From Stigmatella erecta (GTDB lineage Bacteria > Myxococcota > Myxococcia > Myxococcales > Myxococcaceae), in contig NZ_FOIJ01000002.1 in NCBI RefSeq assembly GCF_900111745.1, positions 186,001 through 250,000 on the forward strand: 64,000 nucleotides of DNA, written 5' to 3'. Positions 16,121 to 25,450 of this stretch are shown in pieces. Each line of letters starts with the position of its first letter. The stretch's first letter is position 1. A program made the position numbers and the translations under genes. The notes beneath the pieces are model-generated. The model had not been told where the DNA came from, ran no database searches, and saw only the letters and a program-made list of their open reading frames with translations.

Positions 16121-18847
16121 ATGAAGCGGCTCCTGATGTCCCTGCCCCTCGCGGCGATGCTTGCCTCGGGATGTTCTGACTCGGATGACGAGAAGACCCC
16201 CACCCCCCCCACCCCCGAGCCCACCCGCCAGCCCCAGCTCGCCGTGCAGTTCGAGCCCGTGGACCACTCGGTGGGCAGCTGGCAGTTCTTCCGCGCCACC
16301 TTCACCCTGGAGAACACGGGCACCGCGGAGCTGCCCAGCACCGGCTGGAAGCTCTACTTCAGCCTCGTCCGCCACATCCTCGAGGACGGCAAGGGCGACG
16401 CGACGGGCACCCAGGAGCTCGCCAAGCAGGGCGTCCGCATCACCCCCGCGGGCAAGGCCCAGAGCGGTGACTACTACGTGATGGAGCCCGTCGAGGGCTT
16501 CCGGCCCATCGCCCCAGGCGAGAAGCGCGAGATCAGCGTGCTGATCAGCGACTGGGCCATCATGAAGGCGGATGCCCCCTCCGGCTTCCACATCACCCTC
16601 GATGGCCAGGAGCCTAACACGGCGATCGCGGTGACCTCCACGGTCAAGATCGACATCAACAACCCGAAGCACACCACGCGCTTCGAGGACGACGCCCTGC
16701 CGGTGCAGACCCCCACCCTGCGCTACGACGAGAACCCCTCGGCGCAGACCCTGGAGCTCAAGTCCCGGCTCCTGCCCACCCCCCGCAAGGTCGAGGCGGG
16801 CACGGGTGAGCTGGCACTCAGCGGCAATGTCGTCATCAGCCACCCCGCCGAGCTCCGGGGCGAGGCGGCCTACCTCGTGGCCGCCCTGGGAGACGTGCTG
16901 AACGCGTCCATCACCGCCCAGACGTCCACGGGCAACGAGCAGATCGCCCTGAGCATCGAGCCCAACCTCGATGTCACCGGCGACGGCACCCGGGACGCGG
17001 AGGGCTACCAGCTCGAGGTCCGGGACGGCCGGGTGACGATTACCGGCGCGGACGCGGCGGGCGTGTTCTACGGCATCCAGACGCTCCGCCAGCTCATCCC
17101 CGCCCAGGCCTATCAGGCGGCGGTGCAGCGGGCCAACCGCCCCACGGCCATCAACCTCCCCGTGGCGCGCATCGCCGATGCGCCGGGGTTCGCCTTCCGC
17201 GGCATGCACCTGGACGTGGGCCGCCACTTCCAGTCCAAGGAGACCGTCAAGAAGCTGATCGACGTCATCTCCCACTTCAAGATCAACAAGTTCAACCTCC
17301 ACCTGACCGACGACGAGGGGTGGCGGCTGGAGACCCCGGGGCTGCCCGAGCTGACGAGCTACGGCGCCCGCCGGGGCTTTGATCTCGAGGAGCTGGAGAT
17401 GCTCCACACGGCGTTCGGCTCCGGCAATGATCTCCAGGACGGAGACCTCATCCGCCAGAAGCCGGCCTCGCCGGAGAAGGCCAACGCCGGGGTCCGGCCC
17501 AGCTACCAGGGCTTCGAGACGGCCACGCTCAACTTCGTGGGCAAGGGCAATGGGTACTACACCACCACGGACTTCGAGGAGATCCTCCGGTACGCCGCCG
17601 AGCGGCACATCGAGGTCATCCCCGAAATCGACATGCCGGGCCACGCCCGGGCGGCCGTCAAGGCCATGGAGTACCGCTACCGCAAGCTCAAGGACCTGGA
17701 TCCCGCGCAGGCGGCCGCCTACCGGCTGATCGACCCGGACGACACCTCCAAGCACAAGAGCGTCCAGGGCTACACGGACAACTTCGTCAACCCGTGCCTG
17801 GAGACCACCTACGCCTTCCTGACCAAGGTCGCCACGGAGATCAAGGCGCGCTACGACGCGGCCGGCATCCCGCTGAAGACGATCCACGCCGGTGGCGACG
17901 AGCTGCCCGCGCTCAACCCCCACGTCTGGTGGCAGGGCTCGCCGCTGTGCAAGGCGAACGCCGCGACCAAGGACATGACCGACCACCAGCTCTTCAACCA
18001 GTTCTTCTCACGCTGGGGCCAGATCATCACCGCCACGGGCGCGAAGGTGACGGGCTGGGACGACATCATCCACAACGGGCTCACCCTGCCCGGCTTCATG
18101 CCGATGCCGTGGAGCAACGTGTGGGGCTGGGGCCGCGAGGACGACGCGTACAAGTACGCCAACCAGGGCTACAAGGTCATCCTGTCCCACTCGACGAACC
18201 TCTACATGGACCTGGCCTACAACAAGGATCCCGACGAGCCCGGCTACTACTGGGCCAACTTCGTCGACGAGAAGAAGACCTTCGAGTACCGGCCGTTCGA
18301 CATCTACGCCAACGCCACCCACAACCGCATGGGCGTGCCCTTCAAGCCCTCCGACTGGGACGGCAAGGAGCGCCTGACGGCCGAGGGCAAGAAGAACATC
18401 CTGGGCATGCAGGGGCTGCTCTGGGCCGAGAACCTGAAGACGCCCGAGGTGATGGAGTACCTGGCCTTCCCGAAGGTGCTCGGCGTCGCCGAGCGCGCCT
18501 GGAACCCGGAGCTGCCGGACGTGAGCCAGATGCCCGCCCTGTGGGGCCAGTTCACCAACAGCCTCGGCCAGCACGTGCTGCCGCGCCTGGGGGCCTACCG
18601 CCCGGTGGACCTGCGTGACGAGCTGCCCGACGCGGTGGGGGTGAACTACCGCATCCCGCTGCCGGGCGCGCGCCTCATGGACGGCAAGCTGCACGCCAAC
18701 GTGCGCTACCCGGGCCTGACCCTCGAGTACTCGGTGGATGGGGGCAAGACCTGGACGGCGTACACGGAGCCCGTGACGGCCTCCGCCGGTGTGCAGCTGC
18801 GCACGCGGGCCGCCGACGGCCGCGCCAGCCGCGTCACCACCCTGTAG
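16121..18847 (+). CDS. GH20 beta-N-acetylhexosaminidase (chitobiase) lipoprotein
   Basis: A 908-residue lipoprotein: signal MKRLLMSLPLAAMLASGC, acylated Cys 18, acidic and Pro-rich linker, CHB_HEX N-terminal carbohydrate-binding domain (about 37-200), GH20 N-terminal domain (about 220-345), GH20 TIM barrel (about 355-800) and a CHB_HEX C-terminal Ig-like domain (about 835-908). RGMHLDVGRHF and LHLTDDEGW are GH20 barrel motifs, and the catalytic Asp-Glu pair is in HAGGDELPALNP (about 593-594). The enzyme removes terminal GlcNAc from chitobiose and chito-oligomers, feeding the GlcNAc PTS encoded upstream. Length matches bacterial chitobiases. Anchoring at the outer surface or periplasm follows from the lipobox. 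Confidence 0.96.
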   Translation: MKRLLMSLPLAAMLASGCSDSDDEKTPTPPTPEPTRQPQLAVQFEPVDHSVGSWQFFRATFTLENTGTAELPSTGWKLYFSLVRHILEDGKGDATGTQELAKQGVRITPAGKAQSGDYYVMEPVEGFRPIAPGEKREISVLISDWAIMKADAPSGFHITLDGQEPNTAIAVTSTVKIDINNPKHTTRFEDDALPVQTPTLRYDENPSAQTLELKSRLLPTPRKVEAGTGELALSGNVVISHPAELRGEAAYLVAALGDVLNASITAQTSTGNEQIALSIEPNLDVTGDGTRDAEGYQLEVRDGRVTITGADAAGVFYGIQTLRQLIPAQAYQAAVQRANRPTAINLPVARIADAPGFAFRGMHLDVGRHFQSKETVKKLIDVISHFKINKFNLHLTDDEGWRLETPGLPELTSYGARRGFDLEELEMLHTAFGSGNDLQDGDLIRQKPASPEKANAGVRPSYQGFETATLNFVGKGNGYYTTTDFEEILRYAAERHIEVIPEIDMPGHARAAVKAMEYRYRKLKDLDPAQAAAYRLIDPDDTSKHKSVQGYTDNFVNPCLETTYAFLTKVATEIKARYDAAGIPLKTIHAGGDELPALNPHVWWQGSPLCKANAATKDMTDHQLFNQFFSRWGQIITATGAKVTGWDDIIHNGLTLPGFMPMPWSNVWGWGREDDAYKYANQGYKVILSHSTNLYMDLAYNKDPDEPGYYWANFVDEKKTFEYRPFDIYANATHNRMGVPFKPSDWDGKERLTAEGKKNILGMQGLLWAENLKTPEVMEYLAFPKVLGVAERAWNPELPDVSQMPALWGQFTNSLGQHVLPRLGAYRPVDLRDELPDAVGVNYRIPLPGARLMDGKLHANVRYPGLTLEYSVDGGKTWTAYTEPVTASAGVQLRTRAADGRASRVTTL

Positions 18848-18864
18848 TCAGCCTCTCCCCCCCT

Positions 18865-18886
18865 GCCCCGCGGACCCCCGCGGGGC
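18865..18886 (+). terminator. Hairpin after the hexosaminidase gene
   Basis: A perfect 9-bp stem (GCCCCGCGG / CCGCGGGGC) with a 4-base loop, 18 bases after the stop. No T-tract follows. Confidence 0.55.
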
Positions 18887-18947
18887 GGGAGGGTGTGGGT
18901 AGCACCCGACTGGCGGGGGCAGCCGCACGCCCCCGCCCTTCCCTCAC

Positions 18948-19553
18948 ATGGTCCTGATGAGAGCCCAACCCTCGTATCATCGTCCGGCGGTGGTCACGGC
19001 GGATGCCCCTCGGATGCGTGCTGTCGTGGCCAGGCACCGGGCCGCGACCGAATCCCTGCTCGCGAAGCTCCTCCCGCGGGTGCGCAACAAGGTCCGCTAC
19101 TCGCTTCACTGTGACGCGGAAGTGGATGACATCACCCAGGAGGCCCTGATGGCCATCGTGCGCGGGCTGCCCTCCTACCGCGGCGACGGGGCCTTCGAAT
19201 CCTGGGCGGACCGGGTGGCGGGCCGGGTGGCCTTCGCCGCCTCCAGCCGGGTCCGCGCCGAGCGCAGCCAGCTCAACCTGGAGGACGACAGCGCCGGGCT
19301 GAACTCCCTGCCGGAGGAGGCGCCCTCCTCGGAGGACTGCCTGCTGCGCCGCCAGTTCGCCAAGCTGCTGGAGCAGCTCTCCGACGAGCAGCGCCGGGTG
19401 CTGGTGCTTCACCACGTGCTGGACATGAGCGTTCCGGAGATGGCCGAGCAGCTGGGCATTCCCTTCGAGACGGTCCGCAGCCGGCTCCGCCTGGGAAGGG
19501 CCCACCTCCGGGCGCTCTTCCTCGCCCAGTATGGCGAGGAAGCCGAGCCCTGA
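18948..19553 (+). CDS. ECF-type RNA polymerase sigma factor
   Basis: A 201-residue sigma factor. Region 2 (about 30-95) includes AEVDDITQEALMAIVRGL and the tryptophan-containing FESWADRVAGR helix; region 4 (about 138-190) has LSDEQRRVLVLHHVLDMS and the helix-turn-helix PEMAEQLGIPFETVRSRL. No anti-sigma gene is adjacent: the downstream gene is a convergent chitinase, 28 bp away. Placement between the hexosaminidase and the chitinases suggests a role in chitin-induced expression, but this is inference. The start at 18948 lacks a clear ribosome-binding site; ATGs at 18957 and 18996 are alternatives. Confidence 0.9.
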   Translation: MVLMRAQPSYHRPAVVTADAPRMRAVVARHRAATESLLAKLLPRVRNKVRYSLHCDAEVDDITQEALMAIVRGLPSYRGDGAFESWADRVAGRVAFAASSRVRAERSQLNLEDDSAGLNSLPEEAPSSEDCLLRRQFAKLLEQLSDEQRRVLVLHHVLDMSVPEMAEQLGIPFETVRSRLRLGRAHLRALFLAQYGEEAEP

Positions 19554-19581
19554 GGGCCCCGGCCTCCCCGCCCTCCCCCCG

Positions 19582-21429
19582 CTAGTACTTCGGCAGGGTG
19601 GGGATGCTCTGGTTGCAGTTGCTGGTGATGCCGAGGATCTGGCAGACCTTCTGGCCGGCGGAGTTCACCGAGGCGGCCCCGGCGGGCGGGGCCATGTGGA
19701 CGCGCTCCTTCCAGATCTGCCACACCATCATGCCGTCGGTGGCCTTGCCCTTGTTCTTCATGTACGTGGCGAGCGTCTCGACGTTGTAATACTTCGTCGC
19801 CATGTTGTTCTGGCCGGTGAGCATCTCGGCGTCGTACACGGTGCCGGGGTCCGCGTTGAGCCGCAGCGTCGCGCCGCCCGCGCCCTCGGGAGCAATCTCC
19901 AGCCCCATCGCGATCGGGCCGCTGTAGATGGCCCGGTACGACTCATAGCCCTCGCGGGGATCGTAGTACTCGCCCCCGTCGTAGGACATGAGGTTGATGT
20001 GGTGCAGCTTGCTGCCGTGGTTCTTCACCACGCTGTACATGGTGCCGCCGAAGGGCGAGCCCCACTGCACCTTGCCCTCCTCGAACGGGGTGCCCTTCAC
20101 GTAGTAGGCGCCCGTGGACCAGCCCGCGATGGAGATGCCCAGCTTCAGCCCGCGCGAGCGGATGGTGTTGTCCAGGCTGGTGATGATGCCGGCAATCTCC
20201 CCGTCCTTGCTGCAGCTGAACTGGGCGGCCTCCAGCTTGTTGCAGCTGCTGCCGCTCGACTCCCAGTCAATGTCGATGCCGTCAGCCCCGAGGTCCTGCG
20301 CCAGGTCCACGACGCGCGCGGCGTTGAAGCTCTCCCACTGGGTGCCCTGGCTGTAGCTCCACCCGCCCACGGACAGCCACACCTGGGTGCCGCGCGTGCG
20401 CAGGGCGCGGATGTTGTTGATGAGCGTCTGCGACTGGGCCGGGGTGAACTTCTTCTGCCCGGTGTTCGTCGTGGCGCCCTCGAAGAACTCGAGCCCGGCC
20501 ACCTCCTGGTCGAACGCGAACGAGCCCTTCTGGTAGGCCGTGTTCGGCCGCACGAAGGACAGGTTCAGGTGCGTGTAGTAGCTGGGGATGTTCGCGGGGG
20601 TGAGGTCCTCGATGCTGGTGTTCCAGCTGCTCGCGTAGCCGATGTACATCCGGCCGCCCGGCGGGGTGGGAGGATCCTGCGGGAGGGCGACGGTGACGCT
20701 CGCCGCGCTGGAGGTGGCGCTGTTGCCCGCCCCGTCGAAGGCCTTCGCCGTGTAGCTGTAGGTGCCGTTCTGCGCGCTGGAGCTGAAGCCGTCCGACACG
20801 CTGTAGGGGCTGGTGGTGTCCGTGCTCAGCAGGGTGCCGTTCTTGTAGAACTCGACCCGGGCCACGCCCACGTTGTCGCTCGCCGGGGCGGTGAGGACGA
20901 CGCTGCCCGCGCTGGTGAGCCGCGTGGGGCTGGCCGACAGGCTGACCGTCGGGGCGGTCTTGTCGTTCGGGTCCGTCGGCGGCTGGCCGCCATCGCACGA
21001 GTAGCCGTTGATGGTGCAGGCGCTCAGCCCGCTGTAGGTCCCCGCGCCCTCGAAGGTGACGGTGACGCTGCCCAGCGCGGGCACCACGTTGCCGCCCCAG
21101 GAGTTGGGCAGGAAGGTCCACGAGCCATCGCTGCCCTGGCTGGCGGAGCCGCCCGCGCCCCAGGGAGCGCCCCGGACCGTGACGGTGCCGTTGAACTTGA
21201 ACTTGAGCGCCCAGTCGGTGATGGGGCTGGAGGTGGTGTTCTGGATGGTGAACACCCCGTTGAAGCCTCCGTCCCACTTGGAGCTGGTGGCGAAGGTGGC
21301 CTTCAGCCCGGCGGCGGACGCCGCGAGCTGGAGGCTCTGCAAGGCGGCGGGCTCCTGCGGCTCCTCACCGCACGAAGCCGCCAGGGCGCCCACGAGGGCG
21401 GTGACGATGAATTTTCTCGGCTGACGCAT
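19582..21429 (-). CDS. GH18 chitinase lipoprotein with cellulose/chitin-binding domain
   Basis: A 615-residue predicted lipoprotein (signal MRQPRKFIVTALVGALAASC, lipobox AASC). After it come a CBM2-like beta-sandwich (about 30-145; NGVFTIQNTTSSPITDWALK), a bacterial Ig-like domain (about 160-250; APTVSLSASP, NGTYSYTAKAFDGAGN) and a GH18 TIM barrel from about 260. The GH18 signature is intact: strand-3 motif QVWLSVGGWSYSQ and DGIDIDWE with the catalytic Glu near residue 390. It would hydrolyse chitin by substrate-assisted catalysis at the cell surface. It is transcribed last in a run of three CBM-bearing genes, 33 bp after the next chitinase gene. Confidence 0.95.
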   Translation of the reverse strand: MRQPRKFIVTALVGALAASCGEEPQEPAALQSLQLAASAAGLKATFATSSKWDGGFNGVFTIQNTTSSPITDWALKFKFNGTVTVRGAPWGAGGSASQGSDGSWTFLPNSWGGNVVPALGSVTVTFEGAGTYSGLSACTINGYSCDGGQPPTDPNDKTAPTVSLSASPTRLTSAGSVVLTAPASDNVGVARVEFYKNGTLLSTDTTSPYSVSDGFSSSAQNGTYSYTAKAFDGAGNSATSSAASVTVALPQDPPTPPGGRMYIGYASSWNTSIEDLTPANIPSYYTHLNLSFVRPNTAYQKGSFAFDQEVAGLEFFEGATTNTGQKKFTPAQSQTLINNIRALRTRGTQVWLSVGGWSYSQGTQWESFNAARVVDLAQDLGADGIDIDWESSGSSCNKLEAAQFSCSKDGEIAGIITSLDNTIRSRGLKLGISIAGWSTGAYYVKGTPFEEGKVQWGSPFGGTMYSVVKNHGSKLHHINLMSYDGGEYYDPREGYESYRAIYSGPIAMGLEIAPEGAGGATLRLNADPGTVYDAEMLTGQNNMATKYYNVETLATYMKNKGKATDGMMVWQIWKERVHMAPPAGAASVNSAGQKVCQILGITSNCNQSIPTLPKY

Positions 21430-21462
21430 GAATGCCTCTGGGAAGTGCGCGGAAGGAGCGGG

Positions 21463-23289
21463 CTACTGGTACCGGTCCAGGTAGGCGCGGTGGCTGTTGG
21501 AGAACTCGGAGTTGAAGTACTTGTCCCAGTTGATCGACCAGGTCATCAGCCCCTTGAAGCCGGGGTAGCCCGACGCCTGGCGCAGCACGTAGCTGCCCCC
21601 GAAGGACTGGCCCTTGATGAGGTAGTCGAGCGCCTTCTGGACGTTGGCGGGCGTCGTGTAGCCCCCGCCCGCGGCCTGGGGAGAGGCGGGCAGGCCGATG
21701 ATGACCTGGTCCGGACGCAGCGCCGGGAAGACGTTGCTGGCGTTGCGGCCCACGGGGAAGCCCTGGAGCAGCATCTCCGCCATGGCCACGTGGAAGTCCG
21801 CGGTGCCCTGCGCGTACGCCTTGCCGTCCAGGCCCTCCACGGAGCCCGTGTTGTAGTGCTGCACGTGCAGGTATGTCAGCCGGTCGCGCAGCGCGTAGAT
21901 GACCGGGAGGTAGGCGCCCCACGGCCCGCCGTAGGCGGCGAACCCGCCCTGCACGTAGGCCGTCTCGGGGGCCATGGTGAGGATGAAGCCGGAGCCGTAC
22001 GCGCTGAGGATCTGCCGGGTGGCGTCGATCAGGTTGACGATCTTCGGCGTCGTCGGGCTGCGGAAGTTGGTGTCGCCGCCGTTGAGGGACAGGGAGCTGC
22101 CCTCCAGGTCCAGGTCCATGCCATCGAACCCGTAGGTGTTGATGATCGACTTCATCGTGTTGATGAAGTTCTGCTTGGCGGTGCCGTCGGCCAGGTCCAC
22201 GGTGCCGTTGGCGCCACCGATGGAGATGAGCACCTTCTTGCCCTGCGCCTTGAGGGCGGCGATGTCCGCCTTGAAGTCGGCGGCGGTCGCGTTGTAGGGC
22301 GTGAACGCCATGTTGCCGGTGGTGGGGCCGCCCACGGGCTCGGCGAAGGCGACCTGGATGACGTCGTACTTGGGCGAGATGTCCTTCAGCCGGATGTTCG
22401 TCGAGCCGTTGTCGAAGTTGTGCCAGTAGCCCACGATGATCTTGCTGCCCACGGGCGGGGGCGCCGACGTCTTCGCCGAGACGCTGGCGCTGGCCGCGGA
22501 CCGGTTACCGGCCGCATCGCGGGCCTTCACCGTGAAGGTGTACGTCATGTTGGCCGACAGGCCGGAGACCGTGGCGCTCGTGCCGGTGGCGGTGGCCGCC
22601 GCGGTGGTGGCGCTGCCCACGAACACCTCGTAGCCCGTCACCCCCACGTTGTCCGAGGAGGCGTTCCAGGCCAGCGAGACGCTGCTGCTGCTCACGCCCG
22701 TGGAGCGCAGGCTCGCCGGGGCGGTGGGCGCCTGGTTGTCATTGCTCACCGGGGACGTCGTCACGCTGAGGGCGGAGCTGGCCGCGGACCAGTTGCCGGC
22801 CGCATCGCGGGCCTTCACCGTGAAGGTGTACGTCATGTTGGCCGACAGCCCGGAGACCGTGACGCTCGTGCCGGTGGTGGTCACCGACGTGGCCGCCGCG
22901 CCGGTCACGAACACCTGGTAGCCCGTCACCCCCACGTTGTCCGAGGAGGCATTCCAGGTGAGCGAGACGCTGCTGGACGTCTTGCCCGGAGCGCTCAGCC
23001 CCGCCGGCGCCGAAGGGGCCTGGACATCCCCGGAGCCCGCCGTCTCCAGCCACAGGGCGGGCACGTTGGGCGGCTCCCAGCCCACCAGGGACGTATGCGC
23101 CTGGCGGCAGTCATAGGCCTTGCCGGAATAGGTGACGTTATCGCCCTGGGCATAGGCGACCGACGGGGCCCAGGCCCCCCGGTTGGCGGCCAGCGCCAGC
23201 GTGGGCACCAGGCTCCACACCAGGGCCACGAGGGCCAACCACGACACCATGCTCCGCCCGGACCGCTGGGCCACTTGCAACGCACTCAT
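21463..23289 (-). CDS. Secreted GH18 chitinase with CBM5/12 and two FN3 domains
   Basis: A 608-residue exported protein. The N-terminal signal peptide is about 35 residues, with a hydrophobic core after SGRSM and an AxA site at LALAAN. A CBM5/12 chitin-binding domain (about 36-82; GAWAPSVAYAQGDNVTY, WEPP) is followed by two fibronectin type III domains (about 92-180 and 188-275) that are very similar to each other, both with SDNVGVTGY and SANMTYTFTVKARDAAGN. The GH18 barrel starts near 283 (KIIVGYWHNF); SIGG and FDGMDLDLEG carry the signature, with the catalytic Glu near 396. The architecture resembles actinobacterial and Bacillus chitinase D-type enzymes. The product is released chito-oligomers. 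Confidence 0.95.
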   Translation of the reverse strand: MSALQVAQRSGRSMVSWLALVALVWSLVPTLALAANRGAWAPSVAYAQGDNVTYSGKAYDCRQAHTSLVGWEPPNVPALWLETAGSGDVQAPSAPAGLSAPGKTSSSVSLTWNASSDNVGVTGYQVFVTGAAATSVTTTGTSVTVSGLSANMTYTFTVKARDAAGNWSAASSALSVTTSPVSNDNQAPTAPASLRSTGVSSSSVSLAWNASSDNVGVTGYEVFVGSATTAAATATGTSATVSGLSANMTYTFTVKARDAAGNRSAASASVSAKTSAPPPVGSKIIVGYWHNFDNGSTNIRLKDISPKYDVIQVAFAEPVGGPTTGNMAFTPYNATAADFKADIAALKAQGKKVLISIGGANGTVDLADGTAKQNFINTMKSIINTYGFDGMDLDLEGSSLSLNGGDTNFRSPTTPKIVNLIDATRQILSAYGSGFILTMAPETAYVQGGFAAYGGPWGAYLPVIYALRDRLTYLHVQHYNTGSVEGLDGKAYAQGTADFHVAMAEMLLQGFPVGRNASNVFPALRPDQVIIGLPASPQAAGGGYTTPANVQKALDYLIKGQSFGGSYVLRQASGYPGFKGLMTWSINWDKYFNSEFSNSHRAYLDRYQ

Positions 23290-23341
23290 GGGGGATTCCT
23301 TTTGTGAAGCGTGAGGTTTGGAAGAGAGGGTTTCGAAGACG

Positions 23342-25327
23342 TCAGGGCAGCTTCACCGGGCTGGCGAAGTACTCCTGGACGCGGGTGATCCAGTAGTAGC
23401 CATCGGTGGGCAGCGCCTCAGGGTAAGCACCGGGCTGCGGAATGCCACGGGTGCTCTGCCCCACGCCGGCGCCCATGAGGATGGCCACCACCCCGGCGTT
23501 GGCCGCCTCCTGCATGTGGGAGCCCCAGGTGACGGTGTTGCCGCTCACCGAGACCTTGGGGTCCTTCCACTCGTTCTTCGAGAAGTAGGCCAGCCGGTTG
23601 CCCGAGAGCGTGAGCGTGTCGCCGAAGAAGTACGGCGAGGCCGACTCCTCGTAGCGCTGCACGGTGTTGTCCAGGAGCGGGAACGTGCCCGAGGCGTTGT
23701 AGACCGTGGGGCTGCGGCGCGTGGTGCCGTTGATGTGCCCGGCGGGAATCTGCCAGAGCACCACGGGCAGCGAGAGCGTGTCCTTGAGCGAGCGGACGAA
23801 CAGCAGGTAGTTGTTCCAGAGGTCCGCGTTCCAGAACCAGATGGAGCTGGCCGGATCATTCGGGTTGGCCCCGCCCGCGCCCGCGCCATCCAGGCCGTAC
23901 TTGTCGATGGAGATGAACTCGGCGCCGCCGTACTTCACGCCCGCCTTGAGCGCGAAGCCCGCGTTGGCCCGGGCGTTCTCCTGGATGCGCGTCTTGCCCG
24001 CCTCGAAGCCGAACACCTCCGTCGAGTGCATGATGCCCGTGCCCGGCGCGCCGGGGGCGGCCCACAGGTTGAGCTGCCAGCCCAGGAACGCCTTCGGGGT
24101 GTGCTTGCGCAGGGCGTGGTTGATGCTCTGCACGAGGCCCGTCACCGTGTTCGGGAAGTCCGGGTCCACGCCGCGCTGGAGCACGCCCGAGTCATAGGCG
24201 GCATGGGTGGCGGCGGGCATCCTCGACGGGTCGCCGCCGTACTGCCCGGCGTACTGCTGCTGGAGGTAGCCCAGGGTGTCGGGCTCGATGACGTAGCCGA
24301 TGCGGCCCGTGCCCATGATGGACGTGGCGGTCTGCCCCACGTCGCGCAGCCCCTGGAAGTACTGGGAGAGGAAGCCGGCGTTCTGGAGGTTGGCCCACAG
24401 GGACGCGGGGCTGTCGGAGTTCCCACCAATGCCGTACACCACGAAGATGGGCGTCATGCCCTGCTCCTTGCTCTTCGTGGCCAGGCGGACGGCGCGGCTG
24501 TGCCACTCGCTGAACTGCACGCCGCCGTTGAGGTACAGGTAGCCGTAGTCGAGGCGCTTGCCGGCCGGGAACTGCGGGTTCACCTTGTTGAAGAAGCCGT
24601 CGGTGCCCGTGAAGGGCTCGTACACGGTGCCCACCGCGACGTGGCTGGGGTGCCAGGAGCCACCGGGGTTGGTGTCCTGCGCCGTCGTCACGGACAGGGC
24701 GGCACTGGCCACGCCCACGTTGCCCACGCCATCGCGGGCCTTGATCGTGTAGCTGTACTGCGTCGAGGGCGAGAGGATGCCGTCCGTGTAGGCCAGCGCC
24801 GAGGTGGTCCCCACCTGCGTCCCATTGCGGAACACGAGGTAGGCGGAGATGCCCACGTTGTCGCTCGCCGCGTTCCAGGCCAGGGACACCTGGGTGCTCG
24901 TCACCCCGGTGGAGCGCAGGCCCAGCACCTGCGAGGGCGGGCTCGTGTCGGTGCCGCCATCCGTCCCGCCGTCGGTGCCGCCATCCGTCCCGCCATCCGT
25001 GCCACCGCCGGAGCAGACGCCGATGAGCTTGTACCAGCCGCTGGCGGTCCCCCAGACGGGCTCCGCGTTCCAGATGGCCACCAGCGCCTCGTAGAGGCTG
25101 CCCTGGTGCACCATGCGGTCCCCCGGGTTGTAGATGGTGGTGGCGTTCCACGTGGGCACGCCCGTGCAGCTCACCAGCTCCGCCGGGGCCGTGGCCGTCA
25201 GCTCCTCCTCGAACAGGGCTTCCTCGGGGGACAGACCTCCCTGGCAAGCCATCGCCGAGAGGACCCACAGGGACAGCAGGCCCAGCCGCGCGACAGCTTT
25301 CCGATTACAAAAGAACATTCCAGCCAT
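23342..25327 (-). CDS. CBM5/12-FN3 lipoprotein with unassigned catalytic domain
   Basis: A 661-residue predicted lipoprotein: signal (about 12-27), lipobox SAMAC, CBM5/12 (about 57-103; TWNATTIYNPGDRMVHQG, VWGTASGWYKLIG), a (GGTD)n linker (about 108-127), FN3 (about 132-215; ASDNVGISAY) and a large C-terminal domain (about 220-661). That domain has alternating strand-helix blocks such as FVVYGIGGNSDS, GYVIEPDTLGYL, FLGWQLNLWAAPG, EFISIDKYGLDG and PVVLWQIPAGHIN, compatible with a TIM-barrel glycoside hydrolase. IEPDTLG recalls the EPD motif of GH6, but no family could be assigned. The chitin-binding module and the two chitinase genes just downstream suggest chitin or another cell-wall glucan as target. 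Confidence 0.8.
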   Translation of the reverse strand: MAGMFFCNRKAVARLGLLSLWVLSAMACQGGLSPEEALFEEELTATAPAELVSCTGVPTWNATTIYNPGDRMVHQGSLYEALVAIWNAEPVWGTASGWYKLIGVCSGGGTDGGTDGGTDGGTDGGTDTSPPSQVLGLRSTGVTSTQVSLAWNAASDNVGISAYLVFRNGTQVGTTSALAYTDGILSPSTQYSYTIKARDGVGNVGVASAALSVTTAQDTNPGGSWHPSHVAVGTVYEPFTGTDGFFNKVNPQFPAGKRLDYGYLYLNGGVQFSEWHSRAVRLATKSKEQGMTPIFVVYGIGGNSDSPASLWANLQNAGFLSQYFQGLRDVGQTATSIMGTGRIGYVIEPDTLGYLQQQYAGQYGGDPSRMPAATHAAYDSGVLQRGVDPDFPNTVTGLVQSINHALRKHTPKAFLGWQLNLWAAPGAPGTGIMHSTEVFGFEAGKTRIQENARANAGFALKAGVKYGGAEFISIDKYGLDGAGAGGANPNDPASSIWFWNADLWNNYLLFVRSLKDTLSLPVVLWQIPAGHINGTTRRSPTVYNASGTFPLLDNTVQRYEESASPYFFGDTLTLSGNRLAYFSKNEWKDPKVSVSGNTVTWGSHMQEAANAGVVAILMGAGVGQSTRGIPQPGAYPEALPTDGYYWITRVQEYFASPVKLP

Positions 25328-25450
25328 CCTCTGTCACAAGTGACATCCGCCCGGGAAAACCCACCCAGGAACGAGAAACACCTGACTAGAGAGGAGAGTC
25401 TTTTTTTTCGGGTCAACCTGCGCAGGCCGCTCACCCCGAGGGGGCCCGGC

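Noticed and set aside
24952-25012. Recent DNA repeat expansion in the GGTD linker
   Set aside because: It is a short coding linker of the kind common in secreted enzymes and is imperfect at DNA level; no sign of frameshift.
25402-25409. Intrinsic terminator marked by a run of eight T
   Set aside because: The tract is on the plus strand where no gene ends, and the hairpin before it is weak; the flanking genes are on the minus strand.
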